Source of the DNA: Xenopus tropicalis | Lineage: Eukaryota; Chordata; Amphibia; Anura; Pipidae | Reading direction: 5' to 3' | NCBI RefSeq assembly: GCF_000004195.4 | Contig: NC_030681.2 | Coordinates: forward strand, 28,286,982-28,350,981 | Length of the DNA stretch: 64,000 nucleotides | Shown here: positions 45,788 through 56,989 of the stretch, in pieces | Numbering within the stretch: the first letter of the stretch is position 1 | Layout of the letters: each line of letters opens with the position of its first letter | The notes under the pieces: generated by a model | What the model was told of the DNA's origin: nothing | The model's input: only the letters and a program-made list of their open reading frames with translations | Databases searched by the model: none | Position numbers and translations under genes: made by a program

Positions 45788-46405
45788 TTAAAGGGGTGGC
45801 TGACCTTTAGGTTAACTGTTAGTATTTTATAGAATGGCCTACTCTTAGCAACTTTAATAATTGGTCTTCATTTTTTATAGTTTCTAAATTATTTGTCTTC
45901 CTTTTCTGACTCTTTTGAGCTTTTAAATGGGGGGGGGGGGGGGGGTCACTGACCCCAGAAGGCAAAAAACTATAGCTATGTGAGGCCACACTTATTGTTA
46001 TTGTTAATTTTTATTACCTATCTTTCTATTTAGGCCCTCCTCCCAGTGTCGGACTGAGACCCCAGGGGCCCACCAGGAAACCTTGAACCATAGGCCCACT
46101 TTCTAAACTATTATTCCTCCTCTCCTCTCTCAACCTCTTTATTATTTAAGTCTCTTTTCTTTATTCCTCCATCTCTTTTTCCCATACAGAAATAGGGAAT
46201 GGACCAAGCAATTGGCCAAATAGAAGCAAGAGGGCTCACTGACACCTGGGCCCACCGGGAGTTTTCCTGGTATCATGGTGGGCCAGTCCGACACTGCCTC
46301 CTCCATTCATATTCCTTCCTCTCTTTCAAACCACTGCCTGCTTGCTCAGATGATAAAATATGAAGACCAATTGAAAGTTGTCTCAGAATAGTACTACCCC
46401 TTTTA
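45788..46405. mobile_element. T2/Kolobok-type MITE with hAT insertion
   Basis: Left TTAAAGGGGTGGCTGACC, then gttaactgttagtattttat, agaatggcctactcttagc and tcactgacccc, and at right gaccaattgaaagttgtctc and tactacccctttta. I know this as one of the commonest frog T2 elements. It contains a run of about 17 G (45929-45945). A hAT element splits it at 46044-46296. Confidence 0.8.
46044..46296. mobile_element. 253-bp hAT element with perfect 8-bp duplication
   Basis: Ends CAGTGTCGGACTGAG and gggccagtccgacactg; flanks cctcctcc at 46036-46043 and 46297-46304 are identical. Same family as the long element at 5878-6754 and the copy at 60744. Inserted in the T2 MITE, hence younger than it. Confidence 0.9.
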
Positions 46406-46555
46406 TATATTGTTGATCCAGGGACTGTCCAGTTGCCTTTTGGTAATTTATATTTTTCCTTCTAAAGCAACTTCATAAGGGTTTTTACCCTTAGTCCCGA
46501 TTAATTACAAATTAGATAGGATTTCATTGGGTACATTTTAACATTTTATAATTTT

Positions 46556-46803
46556 TCATGTATATAACGGTATATAACATGTATAAAACAGTATGTAACA
46601 TGTATATAACAGTATATAAAATGTATATAATGGTATATAACGGTATATAACGGTATATAACAGTATATAACAGTATATAACATGTATATAACTATATAAA
46701 ATGTATATAACGGTATATAACAGTATATAACACTATGTAACATGTATATAACACTATGTAACATGTATATAACAGTATGTAACATGTATATAACGGTATA
46801 TAT
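46556..46803. repeat. AT-rich minisatellite (gtatataac)
   Basis: Units of about 10 and 20 bp, variants of catgtatataac and agtatataac, about 250 bp in all. The 79-codon minus frame on it is an artefact. Confidence 0.92.
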
Positions 46804-47159
46804 TTTGTGCCCTGTCCGTATGCAGCTCTTACGGCCTGCTGATATGCTGATTGCTGTTACCAGAGTCCAACTATGTCTTTCTACCAGTAATGGATGGTAC
46901 TGATGGCTCCAGTGAGAGATGAGTTATATGCTGTTATTCACAACCCTTGCAGATTTATTTGTAAAGATTTCTTGCAGCCCTGAAAGCTTGGCTTCTCTCT
47001 CTTTGATGGAAAAGTCACTGGTTATTGAGAATTGCGTTTAAATTGTTGCAGATCATTAACAAAGAAAACATTCTAGTTGTCATTTTGAGCCCAAATGCAG
47101 CAGTGCTGAACTCTAATCTCGGTATCGCTGTTTCTGTTGCCCTGAGGTTTCTGGGTTAT
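46804..47159. other. Unassigned stretch
   Basis: Nothing recognised. Confidence 0.35.
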
Positions 47160-47365
47160 TGAGTGTTTGCTGTAATAACAAAGAGAGATATTTAAAGATA
47201 CTAGCGTCTATGTTCTCTTTACAATATTTTTAACTAATTTTTTCATGTCATTCTAATTAGACAGTTTTCTGTTACTGATTATATCCGGTTTTACATAATT
47301 TAACTTCTATGAATTGTTTTCTTTGCTTTGCTAAGCTTTCTTGTCTCAGTCGCTAATTAATCCTG
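47160..47365. promoter_or_regulatory. Candidate conserved non-coding block
   Basis: Repeat-free with a cluster of homeodomain-like cores (tctaattagacag, gctaattaatcc) and gctttgctaagctttc. Composition and motif density resemble deeply conserved enhancers; not proven. Confidence 0.3.
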
Positions 47366-47545
47366 TTAGGTGCTCACACTAAGCTTGTGTTTTCTCTGCT
47401 GGTGAAGAAACTGATTTTTTTGGCTGAATCTGCCCATTGTACTCAGTGACAGTCGCTGACAACCAGCACAGGTGGTACAGGTGTTTTGTCTGCCAGCGTT
47501 TTTGCGCCAGTGGGGAAATGCCAAGCGTGCCATTAGCCGTAATCC
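47366..47545. mobile_element. Decayed MITE with inverted ends
   Basis: ttaggtgctcacactaagc at the left against cgtgccattagccg-TAA at the right. Interior tttttgcgccagtggggaaa recalls other frog MITEs. Family related to 31774 by its end. Confidence 0.4.
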
Positions 47546-47765
47546 AGCAGTGATGTTAACAATACTTTGCATTTAGCCTTCTCAAAGCAAAAAGGACACA
47601 AGCAAAAGGAGCTCTAAAGTATTTTTTTTTAATATAAAGTTTTAAACCCTTCGCAAGAGCCTAACTGCATTTGCACCCATTCAAGAAAGTTTTTTTCGCT
47701 GGTGGTTGCATATCCAAATTTTTTCTGGGATTAGGTTCTCAGATTGCTGTGACAACTGTACCCTG

Positions 47766-48093
47766 TTAAGCTGGCCATGCACGCACCGATAATATCTCGT
47801 ACGAGATTCGGTGCGTGTATGGCAAGTCAGCGAGTCGTCCGATATCATCAGGCTGCTGATATCGGTCGACTCGCTGATCAGGCGGGTTAAAAGATTTTGA
47901 TCGGGTGCCATAGAAGGCGCCTGAGCAAAATCTGCCTTCAGGACTGAATCGGCAGAAGGAGGTAGAAATCATATTGTTTCTACCTCCTTATCTGCCTGTT
48001 TCAGCTCTGAACGTTAGTGGTGGATTGAATGATCTTTTGTGTGACCGATGGTCGCACGAAAGATCGAAAATCGCCACGTGTGTGGCCACCTTT
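47766..48093. mobile_element. Harbinger-type MITE, 'ggaggtagaaa' subfamily
   Basis: TTAA-GCTGGCCATGCACGC and cacgtgtgtggccacctTTA ends. The left part has an extra palindrome (gcaccgataatatctcg / cgagattcggtgc, then gagtcgtccgatatcatcag / ctgatatcggtcgactc). The central gaatcggcagaaggaggtag is as at 35241. Confidence 0.8.
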
Positions 48094-48334
48094 AGAGAGA
48101 TTTCAAGGGGAGGTTTCAAGTGTTTGGTCCCCAGCTCTAGAACTTTTAATAGCCCTCAGAATCTCCTTGTGTGCCAATGACCTAATAAAGATGAGTGAAC
48201 CTTCAGCCATAAAGCATGACAGAGCTGCTGCTATATTTTTGTTTTTATAAAACATCCCTTTAGCATTGTTTACATTAACAGCAACCAAATATATTGGACC
48301 TCCCAACAAGCTCAGTTAAAAATAAAATATATAG

Positions 48335-48421
48335 TTCTAGCGCACAGCCTTGAAGTCAATAAGGAAGGAGTGCTGCAATCTCCAGACAGGTGTACCGATA
48401 TGATATACAATGAACAAGGTT
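48335..48421. mobile_element. Frog repeat end fragment
   Basis: gttctagcgcacagccttg, aggaaggagtgctgcaatc and gatatacaatgaacaagg recall the left end of repeats like that at 19295. It is cut by the palindromic MITE. Confidence 0.35.
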
Positions 48422-48719
48422 TAGGTTAATGCCGCACCATGCGTATGGCATATATTTTCGGTAAGCCGAGAAACACTTTCTGAGAATACGCGCCATACGC
48501 TCCTACCTGTGCCTGCACCCGAATGAATGGAATACGCTCGGGTGCAGGCACATGTAGCCGATATCCGCATAAAAACGCCAGACTTTTTATTCTCCCGTGT
48601 TTTTATGCGGATTCCGGCTACATGTGCCTGCACCAAAGCGTATTTCATTCATTCCGGTGCAGGCACAGGTAGATGCATATGGCATGTATGGCATGTATTT
48701 TCGGCAACCATTTTTCGGA
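48422..48719. mobile_element. Double-palindrome MITE, nearly complete copy
   Basis: ttaatgccgcaccatgcgta at the left, two inverted tgcctgcacc / ggtgcaggca pairs, a central dyad ccgcataaaaacg / gtttttatgcgg, and ggcatgtattttcggcaacc at the right. The last bases of the right end are missing. Confidence 0.78.
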
Positions 48720-49499
48720 ACTGGGGGCATGTAATAGGATACAGGTTTAACCCCATCATTGCTTTATGTTGCTCTGCCATGTGTCTGTACTTACTCCATG
48801 CTGATGGCACTGGATCTGGTATGGCACTGTGGTTGAACAAGTTAACTACATGGGAACAAATCCCCATGTATGGGAGTAAGGAGTAAGTACAGCCACATTG
48901 TAGAGCAACATAAAGCAAGTTGTCTCTCAATGTATGGTTACCACAATGAACAGATATCTTTAATAAACTGTACAGTGTGGCCTTCCATGTGTTTGGCCAA
49001 AGCTTTTGGGCTGTATATGGACAGGGCATACAAGGAAAAATATGCCCTGAAAGGGATGAAGAGGCACAACCTGAAAGAACAGATATTGCTGTTATAAGCT
49101 TTTGGAGCTCCTGTACTGCATGTGGGCATTTGTTCTGCCATTGTGAGGTGCATCCTGTTATGGTGAAAATATTTTCAGATTTCAGGTGATTGACATTTGC
49201 ATTAATACAATTGAAGGTATTAAAATATCTTTTTTGAGTTTATTTTTACATTACTTGATGTGGCCATGGCTTTGAGCTTAGATGAGAGGCTTTTATTGTA
49301 GCTTGTGCCCGCATCTAGTACACTCAGTTCTGTAGCTTTTAATAAAGGTGCTATTAAGGTTAAGAGAAGAATGGACACTTTTGCCCCTTTTTTTTTTTTT
49401 TTAAATGGAACCTCAGGAAATGCGGATTTATTTCTATTCAGTGACAAGGGGAGCAGTACCAACATCCTGTCACTCAAACCAGGTCACTAGTGGTGAGGA
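48720..49499. other. Unassigned stretch
   Basis: Overlapping short frames on both strands near 48650-49190 have no domain. A local inverted similarity (48772-48795 against 48881-48910: atgttgctctgccatgtg / cacattgtagagcaacat) suggests an undefined foldback repeat. Confidence 0.35.
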
Positions 49500-49960
49500 T
49501 GAGCCCGTAGGTCTGGGAACCCGACTCCCTCTCTCTCGGTGGATAAACAGAGCCTGAACTTCTCCTCAGTGGGGATTGGCTTTCATTGTTTCCCGAGCAG
49601 CAATTTAACCTGCTTTTCAAAACAGGAACCCAATCGAAAGCCGCCGAGTGTTCGTTTCTAAAGCAGAAAGGCTCCGTTTCTCATTGAGCACAAAATAATT
49701 ATAGAGAGCCGCCTTCCACATGACTGAATGGAGAGAGAGATATTTGTTATTGAAGATCCTAAAGCTTATAATAAGCCCTCGAAAAAAAGACTAATAAGGC
49801 ATAAGGGCTCTGTCAGCAGCTAAGGTGCAGAGGTGTAGAGACAATTCATGAAATTCTATGCCCAGCATGTGTTTTTGTTCCCCTCTGTCTCTCATTGTTG
49901 ATTAAACCGTGCCTCTGTGATTGTGCTAGAAAGCAGGAGATGGAGGGCTTTTTCTGAGGG
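49500..49960. promoter_or_regulatory. Candidate conserved non-coding block
   Basis: Repeat-free with cccaatcgaaagccgccgag, tgttcgtttctaaagcag, aagcttataataagccctcg and gagagccgccttccac; little low-complexity sequence. Strong CNE look; no open frame. Confidence 0.35.
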
Positions 49961-50350
49961 TTCCATTTTTAAAACTTTTTGAAGATACACTTTCCAGTTT
50001 TTGAGAATTTTTGATAAATGGTTGAATAAATTTTAGTTTGATTAAATATTGTAGTAAAGGAGTTTCTTTGACAAGTAGTCTTCATTACTCAATATAATGA
50101 GCTTTAGGGATTAACTAGTAGCTCTATGGGCAGGCGACTCTCCCAGGGGCTGAAATAAAGCAAGAAAAGGCCTTGCACTAGCTATAGGGATCAGCTGTAT
50201 AATGAGCCCAAACATCCTTCTTCTCATTATTTATAGCCAGACTGAAGCTTTTTAAATGTAGGTGTACGTATTCATCTCGCTCAGCTATTCTTGCTCAATA
50301 TTTGCATAACAACAAAAACTTGGGGCTATGAGTTTAAAAAGCATACACTA

Positions 50351-50636
50351 TAAGGTCTGCTGGTTTGGCGACCTTTCCTAAGGTGGGTGATATAGGAACA
50401 ACCAGATGGTTTACTACAATGGGAACCAGGAGCCTTTGGAGTGAGGACCGCGTCAATAAGTTGATGCGGTCCCTGATCCAACAGGAAAATCAAACCTGGC
50501 GATTGACATCTGGACGATTTTCGCCCAAATATCGGTCAGGTAGGCCTGTCGGAGTTCCATACAAGGCAGATTATCTGCCAAATCTGATTGAAGGAGTCAA
50601 ATCAGCATCTTAAATCTGCCCGTGTTTGGGTTATAA
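50351..50636. mobile_element. Harbinger-type MITE, left-eroded copy
   Basis: Follows the 53267 family body: ggtgggtgatataggaa, gcgtcaataagttgatgcgg, tccctgatccaac, ttttcgcccaaatatcgg and the right end tctgcccgtgtttgg. The internal site used at 17632 and 53571 is unoccupied here. Confidence 0.65.
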
Positions 50637-51784
50637 ACTCCATACAGCCAATCACAAGGATTAATTCTGGAAAGTCAGGACACACCCTATGAGCCCACTT
50701 GTAGGTAGGGCCAGCTAGGACCATGGCTGGTATTACAAATTTACCAGCAATATTATTGTCATTAAATTTGTAATCCCCCCAATTTTCTACCCACAGCACT
50801 CACTTTTAGGGAGCAGCAGCTCCCCACCTGGGTTTGCCCACTTCCTACCCGTGATCCACCCACTGTCATTATCCTGAAAGTTTGGGGGAAAAAGGGGGCA
50901 AAATTATTATTAAACTCCCAGAATTTTCAGACTTTACTGCTCTCAGTCACTTAATCTTCTACCAACTGTGTCCAGTCGGCTGAAATAAACAGCTGGTGGC
51001 ACTGTTGTTTCAAATTCTTTATAGTACCGCTGTAAAAACGGCTCATAGAATTAATGCATAATTGGGAATGTGCTTAGAAGAGCACTCTGGACAATTTTTT
51101 TTTGATACATATTTTTTCGAGGGTTTGTGTTTACCCATTTGAAAAAAAAGCTTCATAAAAATTTAGCAGCATTTTCTTACTATGGAGTATTTGTTTAAAG
51201 TACCGTTTATTTGTGTAGTTGATCCTATTTTCTATGGTAATGCGTCTGTTGATTGACTGTTCCTGCATGTGACCTCCAGTAAAAGAAACCTCACTATCTT
51301 TCATAGAAAACATTGCAAACATTGCAGTTATACCGTTATTTGTTTGCAGTGCAAATCGAGGTCTGCTTGATGGCCATAAAGAAACTTATTGCAGTATGGA
51401 AACTAGAGGCTTATTAGCTAAAGGTAAAAGGGGGTTGGTGTCAGAGGGTGAACGTGTGGTGGCACGTGTCTTATCACTTTTTGGTTATTGCTAAAATGAG
51501 GCTTAGAAGTGTCTGCAGAACCATACCTTCTAAATGTTCTTTTATTTCCAATGATCAGTATGCATTGGCCTGAGGTATATAGTGAGTCTGGTGAAGATCC
51601 TGACTCATCCAAGTTTCATTTTATGGCAGCAAAACAAATGTGTTCTCTGAAAAATGGAAGGGTCTTACAAGGATGGTAGTGGGTATTGAATAAAGGTTGA
51701 TGATCTTTGGAGCTTGGGTGTCCCATAACATGGTACATGTAAATGCTCATTCTTGTGTAGAGTTCAGGGATCTGTGTACTTTTG
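50637..51784. other. Unassigned stretch
   Basis: No recognised repeat or gene. Confidence 0.35.
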
Positions 51785-52725
51785 CCTGTAGTCATTCTAG
51801 TTGGTATAATATTGTTGTTCTATAATGGTACTCTGGGCACAACAGACCCTATTGGTTGTTCAATGGAGGCACCCCAGGCGGCACACCCACTGTGTTTTGT
51901 TCTTTGTAGGTACCTTGGGCAGTGCAGCCCCTATTCTATTCTTCTATTTGGAAACCCAAGGACAGCAAAGGCCTTACCTTTTTGTTCTATTTATATATTT
52001 TAAGAAACAAAGTCCCTATTAAGGTGACCCTACATGTTCAGATTTTAGTCTTCTTCTGGTGATCGTTCAGATATCGATCATACCGTTAGATGCAATGATC
52101 TAAAACAAACACTCGGACTGAAATTGTGGGATAAAGCCCTAACAATAACCAGTTGGTGGATGTTTTGAACATGGAATAGTTGGCAGACACCAATTGTACA
52201 CAAGTGACTTCCTGGAAATTGTAGGTCCCCCAAGGATATGTCAGATACACAATACATGCACAGATTTTATTGTTATCCGACCCAAATTTTCGAACCTGTC
52301 CGAACCTGAATAAGAAACTTAGGACAGCACCACCCATATGTGCTGTTCTATCTATGTACGGTAGTGGTACAATCCCCATCTGTTATTCTATGTACTATAA
52401 GCACCCTGCCATGAACAATCCTATATTTGCTGTCTGTATATTCATTAAAACATTATTTAATCTTTATTTTTTTGTCGATCCATAATAACTGCACAGCCCT
52501 AATTTGTGATTCAGTGTTAGTACATTGTGTAGCACAGCCCCATCTGTTGTACTGTAAGTACTCTGGGATAGCAAAGCCCTCTGTAGTTCTATGTAGGTAC
52601 TCTCTGTAGGTCCCTTGGGGCAGCACAGTGCCTGTATGTTGTTCTCACTAAGTACTGTGGTACAGAACAGGCCCTATCAGTAGTTCTTTGCATAACGTAG
52701 TTACCTGGAAACTGCTCAGCCCCTA
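51785..52725. repeat. Degenerate minisatellite, interrupted
   Basis: Variants of ggtactctgggcacaacaga, ccctattggttgttc and ttctatgtaggtac recur every 45-50 bp, for example at 51830, 51865, 51910, 52335, 52535, 52565 and 52620. A MITE-like segment breaks it at about 52019-52312. Confidence 0.65.
52019..52312. mobile_element. Harbinger-type MITE, decayed, inside the minisatellite
   Basis: Left TTAAGGTGACCCTACATG, inside atcgttcagatatcgatcat and ttgttatccgacccaaattttcg near the right, resembling 29557 and 3431. Minisatellite units resume after it. Confidence 0.5.
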
Positions 52726-53266
52726 ACTGGCAGGTTTTTAAGAGCAGACTTATACACAGTCATATTGTATCTTTAATATTTCCATATGAATAGGCTTAGG
52801 AGCTGTTTTCATACATGTTATTGAGGGGGCTGCTGAAATTCTATACTGTTTATATCCCAATGTAAAGGTATAAATAAAAATGACAGAGGTAATACAACTA
52901 GGGGTTATAATATAATATAACAGATAATACAATTCACTTTTCTGTCAATCTTTGTTTAAGGTTTACATCAGGCAGCCATAGAATCTCTAAGCACAAGAAA
53001 TTAATGAGTAGGAGAAAATTCATAATTTCAGGGATTTATATTGCCATGCCAGTGTATTTCTCTTGCTAACAACTGATGTGTGACAAGATATCATTGTTCA
53101 CTGATGTGATGTAGGCAGAAAAACAACATCAGAGTGTACTGTAATTTTCTTTTAGATATATTATGTTGGTGAGTTCAATAGAAAAACATGAGGAGATAAG
53201 TGTTAGAGTGGGGGTAGTGGCTGTATCAGTCACAGAGCCTTTTTATCTGGGTATAGATGCCACGTT
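52726..53266. other. Unassigned stretch
   Basis: Nothing recognised. Confidence 0.35.
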
Positions 53267-53895
53267 TAAAGGTGGCCATACACACCAAGATCCGCTCGCT
53301 TGGCAAGGTCGCCAAGTGAGCGGATCTTCTCTCGATATCCCCACCTATGGGTGGTCAATATCTGGCTAATTCAGGCCAAACGATCGAATTAGAATGACAG
53401 GTATAGGCGTCCATTGGTTTGGGGACCGCATCAACGAGCTGATGCGGTCCCCAATCCGACTAAATTTATAAACCTGCCTGATCGAGATCTGGGTGATTTC
53501 AGGCCATATGTAGGTCGGGCAGGCCTGTCGTTAGTGCCCATACACCGACTGACAAGCTGCCGAATAGGTCTAAAGGTGACCATGCACGTAATGATTTTCG
53601 ATCTTTCACAGGAAAGATCATTCCCACCCTCCACTGCCGTTCAGGGCTGAATCGTCCGATATGGAGGTAGAAACAATAGAAATTCTACCTCCTTCTACTG
53701 ATTCAGCCCTGAACGTAGATTTTGCTTGGGCACTTTTAATGGCACTCAATCAAAATCTTGGCCAATTGACGAGTCAACCGATAGCCGCAGCTTCGAGCCA
53801 CCATACACGCACCGAATATTGAATGAAACAAGGTTTCGTACAATATCATCAGTGCGTGTATGGCCAGCTTAAGGGACCGATATCGGCAGCTTAAG
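53267..53895. mobile_element. Harbinger-type MITE, host of a nested insertion
   Basis: Left TAA-AGGTGGCCATACACACC; body gagcggatcttctctcgat, gcatcaacgagctgatgcgg, gtgcccatacaccgac. Split at ggtcTAA by 53574-53869, then resumes gggaccgatatcggcagctTAAG. The final 25-30 bases of the family right end are missing. Confidence 0.82.
53574..53869. mobile_element. Harbinger-type MITE, nested, 'ggaggtagaaa' subfamily
   Basis: Starts AGGTGACCATGCACG and ends gcgtgtatggccagct, flanked by TAA at 53571-53573 and 53870-53872. It carries the same central dyad (atggaggtagaaacaatag / ctacctccttctactgattc) as 35241 and 47766, in inverse orientation. Confidence 0.85.
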
Positions 53896-54277
53896 TGAAA
53901 AAAAAGGGAGTGGGCACGCAAGGAAACACACAGGTCACCAAAAAGTATATTATAAACAAAAATCTTTATTAAAACTTCTTAGTTTTATGCTCTGAGAACA
54001 CTTCCTACCTCTCCCCTGCTGATGGCAGCCCTAAATAAATGCATGTGGAGAGCTGCTTAGAATTACATTTTCTTTCATTAGCAAGCTTTGGGTTTGCTTT
54101 CCCTTTACAATGTTCCCTTTGTGTTGACACTGTGAATGCAGAATGTAATTTCTTGGTAACTTTGCCTAATTTACTCTTATACTCATTCTTTATAAGAAAT
54201 ACCTGTAAGAAATTGATGTTCTAATATAGAATTGCCAATGTACTATCCTAACTATTTTGGAATAATTGTTAATTGGT
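53896..54277. other. Unassigned; repeat fragment at its start
   Basis: 53905-53985 (gtgggcacgcaaggaaacac, aaaaatctttattaaaactt) has the look of a frog repeat end; the rest is unrecognised. Confidence 0.3.
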
Positions 54278-54620
54278 GTTTTATGGAAGGGAAATTGGCT
54301 TCAGCCGCCGTCCTGATTGAATGGCCGGAGTTTGCGATGAATTAAGGAGAAATGCCATTTATTCTTGTCCAATTACAAGCAGAAATCATTAAATGAGGGA
54401 ATGGCAGTGGAAGTGACAGGCTAAAGTGACGAGTCAGCCTTCCGTTGTTTGTTTTATGGATGCAAAATGTGTTTTTGACATTCTATCAGCCAAGTCCCTC
54501 GTGCCACCCGCTGAGCCCAAATACGCGCATGGCAAACTCCATCCTGCACCCTAATTCCTACAGGCAATTATTCCAACAGGTAAATTGATAGAAATGAAGG
54601 CACTTAGTGCTAAACGCTGT
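54278..54620. promoter_or_regulatory. Candidate conserved non-coding block
   Basis: Repeat-free with cttcagccgccgtcctgatt, gaatggccggagtttgcgat, ttgtccaattacaagcag, gaaatcattaaatgaggg and gctgagcccaaatacgcgc. It mixes CpG with homeodomain-like cores. Of all non-repeat blocks here this looks most like a vertebrate developmental enhancer, but no alignment was possible. Confidence 0.38.
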
Positions 54621-55068
54621 ACAAGTTCCGCCGTGTATCCATTTTTCCCAGTCGCCTACGTGGGAGAGAAGCTGAAAGGAACTGTCATGTTGCTTGCGCT
54701 ACTGGGGGCTGTCATTCTGTTACCGACCCACAATCCCCGTCATTCTTTGTACAGCACCAACGTTTGGCTTTTTTTTTTCCTCTTCTTTCGTTTAAAAAAA
54801 ATGTAAGGTTTGTATTTTCTTCTTTTTTTTTATAGCCATTTGACAAACTTCCCAAACAGCAGGAACCCACAATCAATATCTAACAATGTTTTTCAGGATA
54901 AATTATATTGTTTCATCATTTTTTTCATGCCTGTCACTGAGATTGATATTTAGGCAAGAATTACACGCTAAAAGGCATCTCTAAAACTCACACATACAAG
55001 GAAAATGTACTTTTTGTAACACAAATATATTACATCAAGCATTAAACACCATAATCAGTCTGAAAATA
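54621..55068. other. Unassigned stretch
   Basis: Nothing recognised; poly-T near 54770 and 54824. Confidence 0.35.
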
Positions 55069-55160
55069 GGATTGTAAGCTCTTTGGGTCAGGGTCTGCCT
55101 TCCTCCTGCTTGTCTTAACATGTGACATAACCGTCTTTATTTGTTTATTGCAAATAATGT
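55069..55160 (+). mobile_element. SINE/LINE tail fragment
   Basis: attgtaagctctttgggtca with gggtctgccttcctcctgc and a run to tttatttgtttattgc is the tail segment of frog SINE/L2-type elements; the final tgttggcgctat is missing. Confidence 0.45.
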
Positions 55161-55480
55161 TTTTTCCACCATTAGGTGGAAGTGCTGCAGTCTGGGGCCC
55201 CTTCATGGGGGGACTAAATGGAAAACCATGATTCATGGGTTGTGAAAGTGGTAGAACTTGGGAGGGAGTAGGCGGGGTGGTGTGAATAATGGGTGGGGTT
55301 TTGGCATAATTGAGGAGTGGCCAGGTAGGTCAGGGCTGTAGCAGTGCATGGGGCTTTATTTTACCTTGTGGGCCCAACAAACAGGAGTCCAGGTGACCAC
55401 TGGTTAGAGGGCCCTGCTAATTTAGTAGTATGGGGGGGGGGGGAGCCATGACTACTGATGATGGCCCTGGAGACTTAACT
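55161..55480. other. G-rich unassigned stretch
   Basis: ggtggaagtgctgcagtctg, tgtgggcccaacaaacagg and a G run at 55431-55443. Possibly part of a hAT-like element (ggccctgctaa, ggccctgg), but no ends were found. Confidence 0.25.
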
Positions 55481-56345
55481 ATGTTTCTAAAAACATGGAA
55501 GAAAACTTAAGAAATGGAAGAAATTTAGGACTAAGCACCCTTTAATCTGGCCTTAAGTACTTTAGGGATACTGGGCAGAGTTTTGGTTGGATTAGAGGTG
55601 TAACTGGATGTGCCCAGGGCAGAATGGGGGCAGTGCCTAGTTTGTCAGATGTTGGGAGATATGTATCCTGGGAGGGGCATTGTTTGGGCATTGAATAGAA
55701 AAAAAGACTGCAATTCAAAACAGGACTGGTGCTTAAAATTAAATTATTTTTATTTCTAATTGATATAACAGATATGTCATCTCCATATAAGTTTTTACTT
55801 GTCCTTTAAGACTGCTAGGCCACGATTATAATGGGGTGCATTTTTCTCTTTGGTTTGAGACTGTCAGACAACAGTGTGGTTAGTGTCTGGGCACTGGCAT
55901 TTAATGTAATTCATCTGATGGTGTGGTCAGTAATACCGTAGCCGAGCATTTGCCTTCCTATATCTCTAACCCTGTGCGGTTACTGGCATAATACGTTCAA
56001 TTTCCCTCACTCCGGCTCCCATCGGAGAGTGATGTACTCAACAATACACCCATCACAAGATTTGCTTGGAAATCAAATGAAAGAGAGCCCTCGGGCTGTA
56101 GATTTTTGGAGGTGTTTTCTGTTTTGTTATTTTGATGGTTTCAGGAGAGCGCTCCTCACTGTACGGCTGACAATTTGTCCTTTTGTTGGACTGAAGCTCA
56201 AGCAGTGTGTCAGGTCTGGCTGGGACTGTCTCTGCCCAAAGCTGTTACCGAGGCAGATCTCCTCCTTTTGTTTCATGCAGCTACCAATCTCTGCCAGTCT
56301 GTGTGGTGCCAGCTGGTAGGGGAGACTTATGATTTATCTGTTATA
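55481..56345. other. Unassigned; T2-like end near 55800
   Basis: tttttacttgtcctttaa at about 55792-55809 could be a T2 right end. 55900-56060 (ataccgtagccgagcatttg, cactccggctcccatcggag) is repeat-free and CpG-bearing. Confidence 0.25.
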
Positions 56346-56580
56346 CTGTATATATAGTGCCAACACATTTATGCAACACTTTACAGCATGTATTCACAAT
56401 TTACATCAGTCCCTTTCTCAGTGGAGCTTACAATCTAAGGGCCCTATTACATTTCAGACACACTAGTATCTGTTTTATCAGGAGCCAATTAACTTGCTTG
56501 TATGTCCGACTACCCATAGGCAACCCATAACGGGGAGAAAATACAAATCCCTGCCAGATAGCCGCTGGGCTGCCCAACCT
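56346..56580 (-). mobile_element. tRNA-derived SINE, minus strand, 5'-truncated
   Basis: On the minus strand it reads from ggctatctggcagg and attttctccccgttatgg, through ttaattggctcctgataaaa and gggcccttagattgtaagct, to tgttggcactatatata. This order is that of the frog SINE also seen at 23935. The tRNA-like head is missing. Confidence 0.75.
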
Positions 56581-56989
56581 ATGGATGAAAAGGGTTGATA
56601 TGGATAGGTTATGGTTCTATTTTTTCATTGGCGTTTTGTAAATTTTACTTTTATTTAATGTTAAATGAAAACCTAAGCTTAACAAAGAAGTAGGGTAGAG
56701 TTGCTACACGGTAAGTTTGGGGTTCTTAACAGCTCCAAGGCAACCACAGCCCTTCAGCAGTGGAAATCTATGCCTCTTAAACTTACCTCACCAGCTCCCC
56801 ATTGTCTTTTCAGCTGACTTAAGGCAATATATATATCGTTGTGAATGGGGGTGCTGCACTGACAGGTCTTAGATGTAAACAAAGCAATTTTTTATTACAG
56901 AGCACAAAACCACTATAAATATCTGCACAATTTTTGGTCAGATATGTTTTCAGGTTTGGCCACAGGTGAGTGGCTGGCAGGTAGGAGCC
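56581..56989. other. Unassigned stretch
   Basis: Nothing recognised. Confidence 0.35.
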
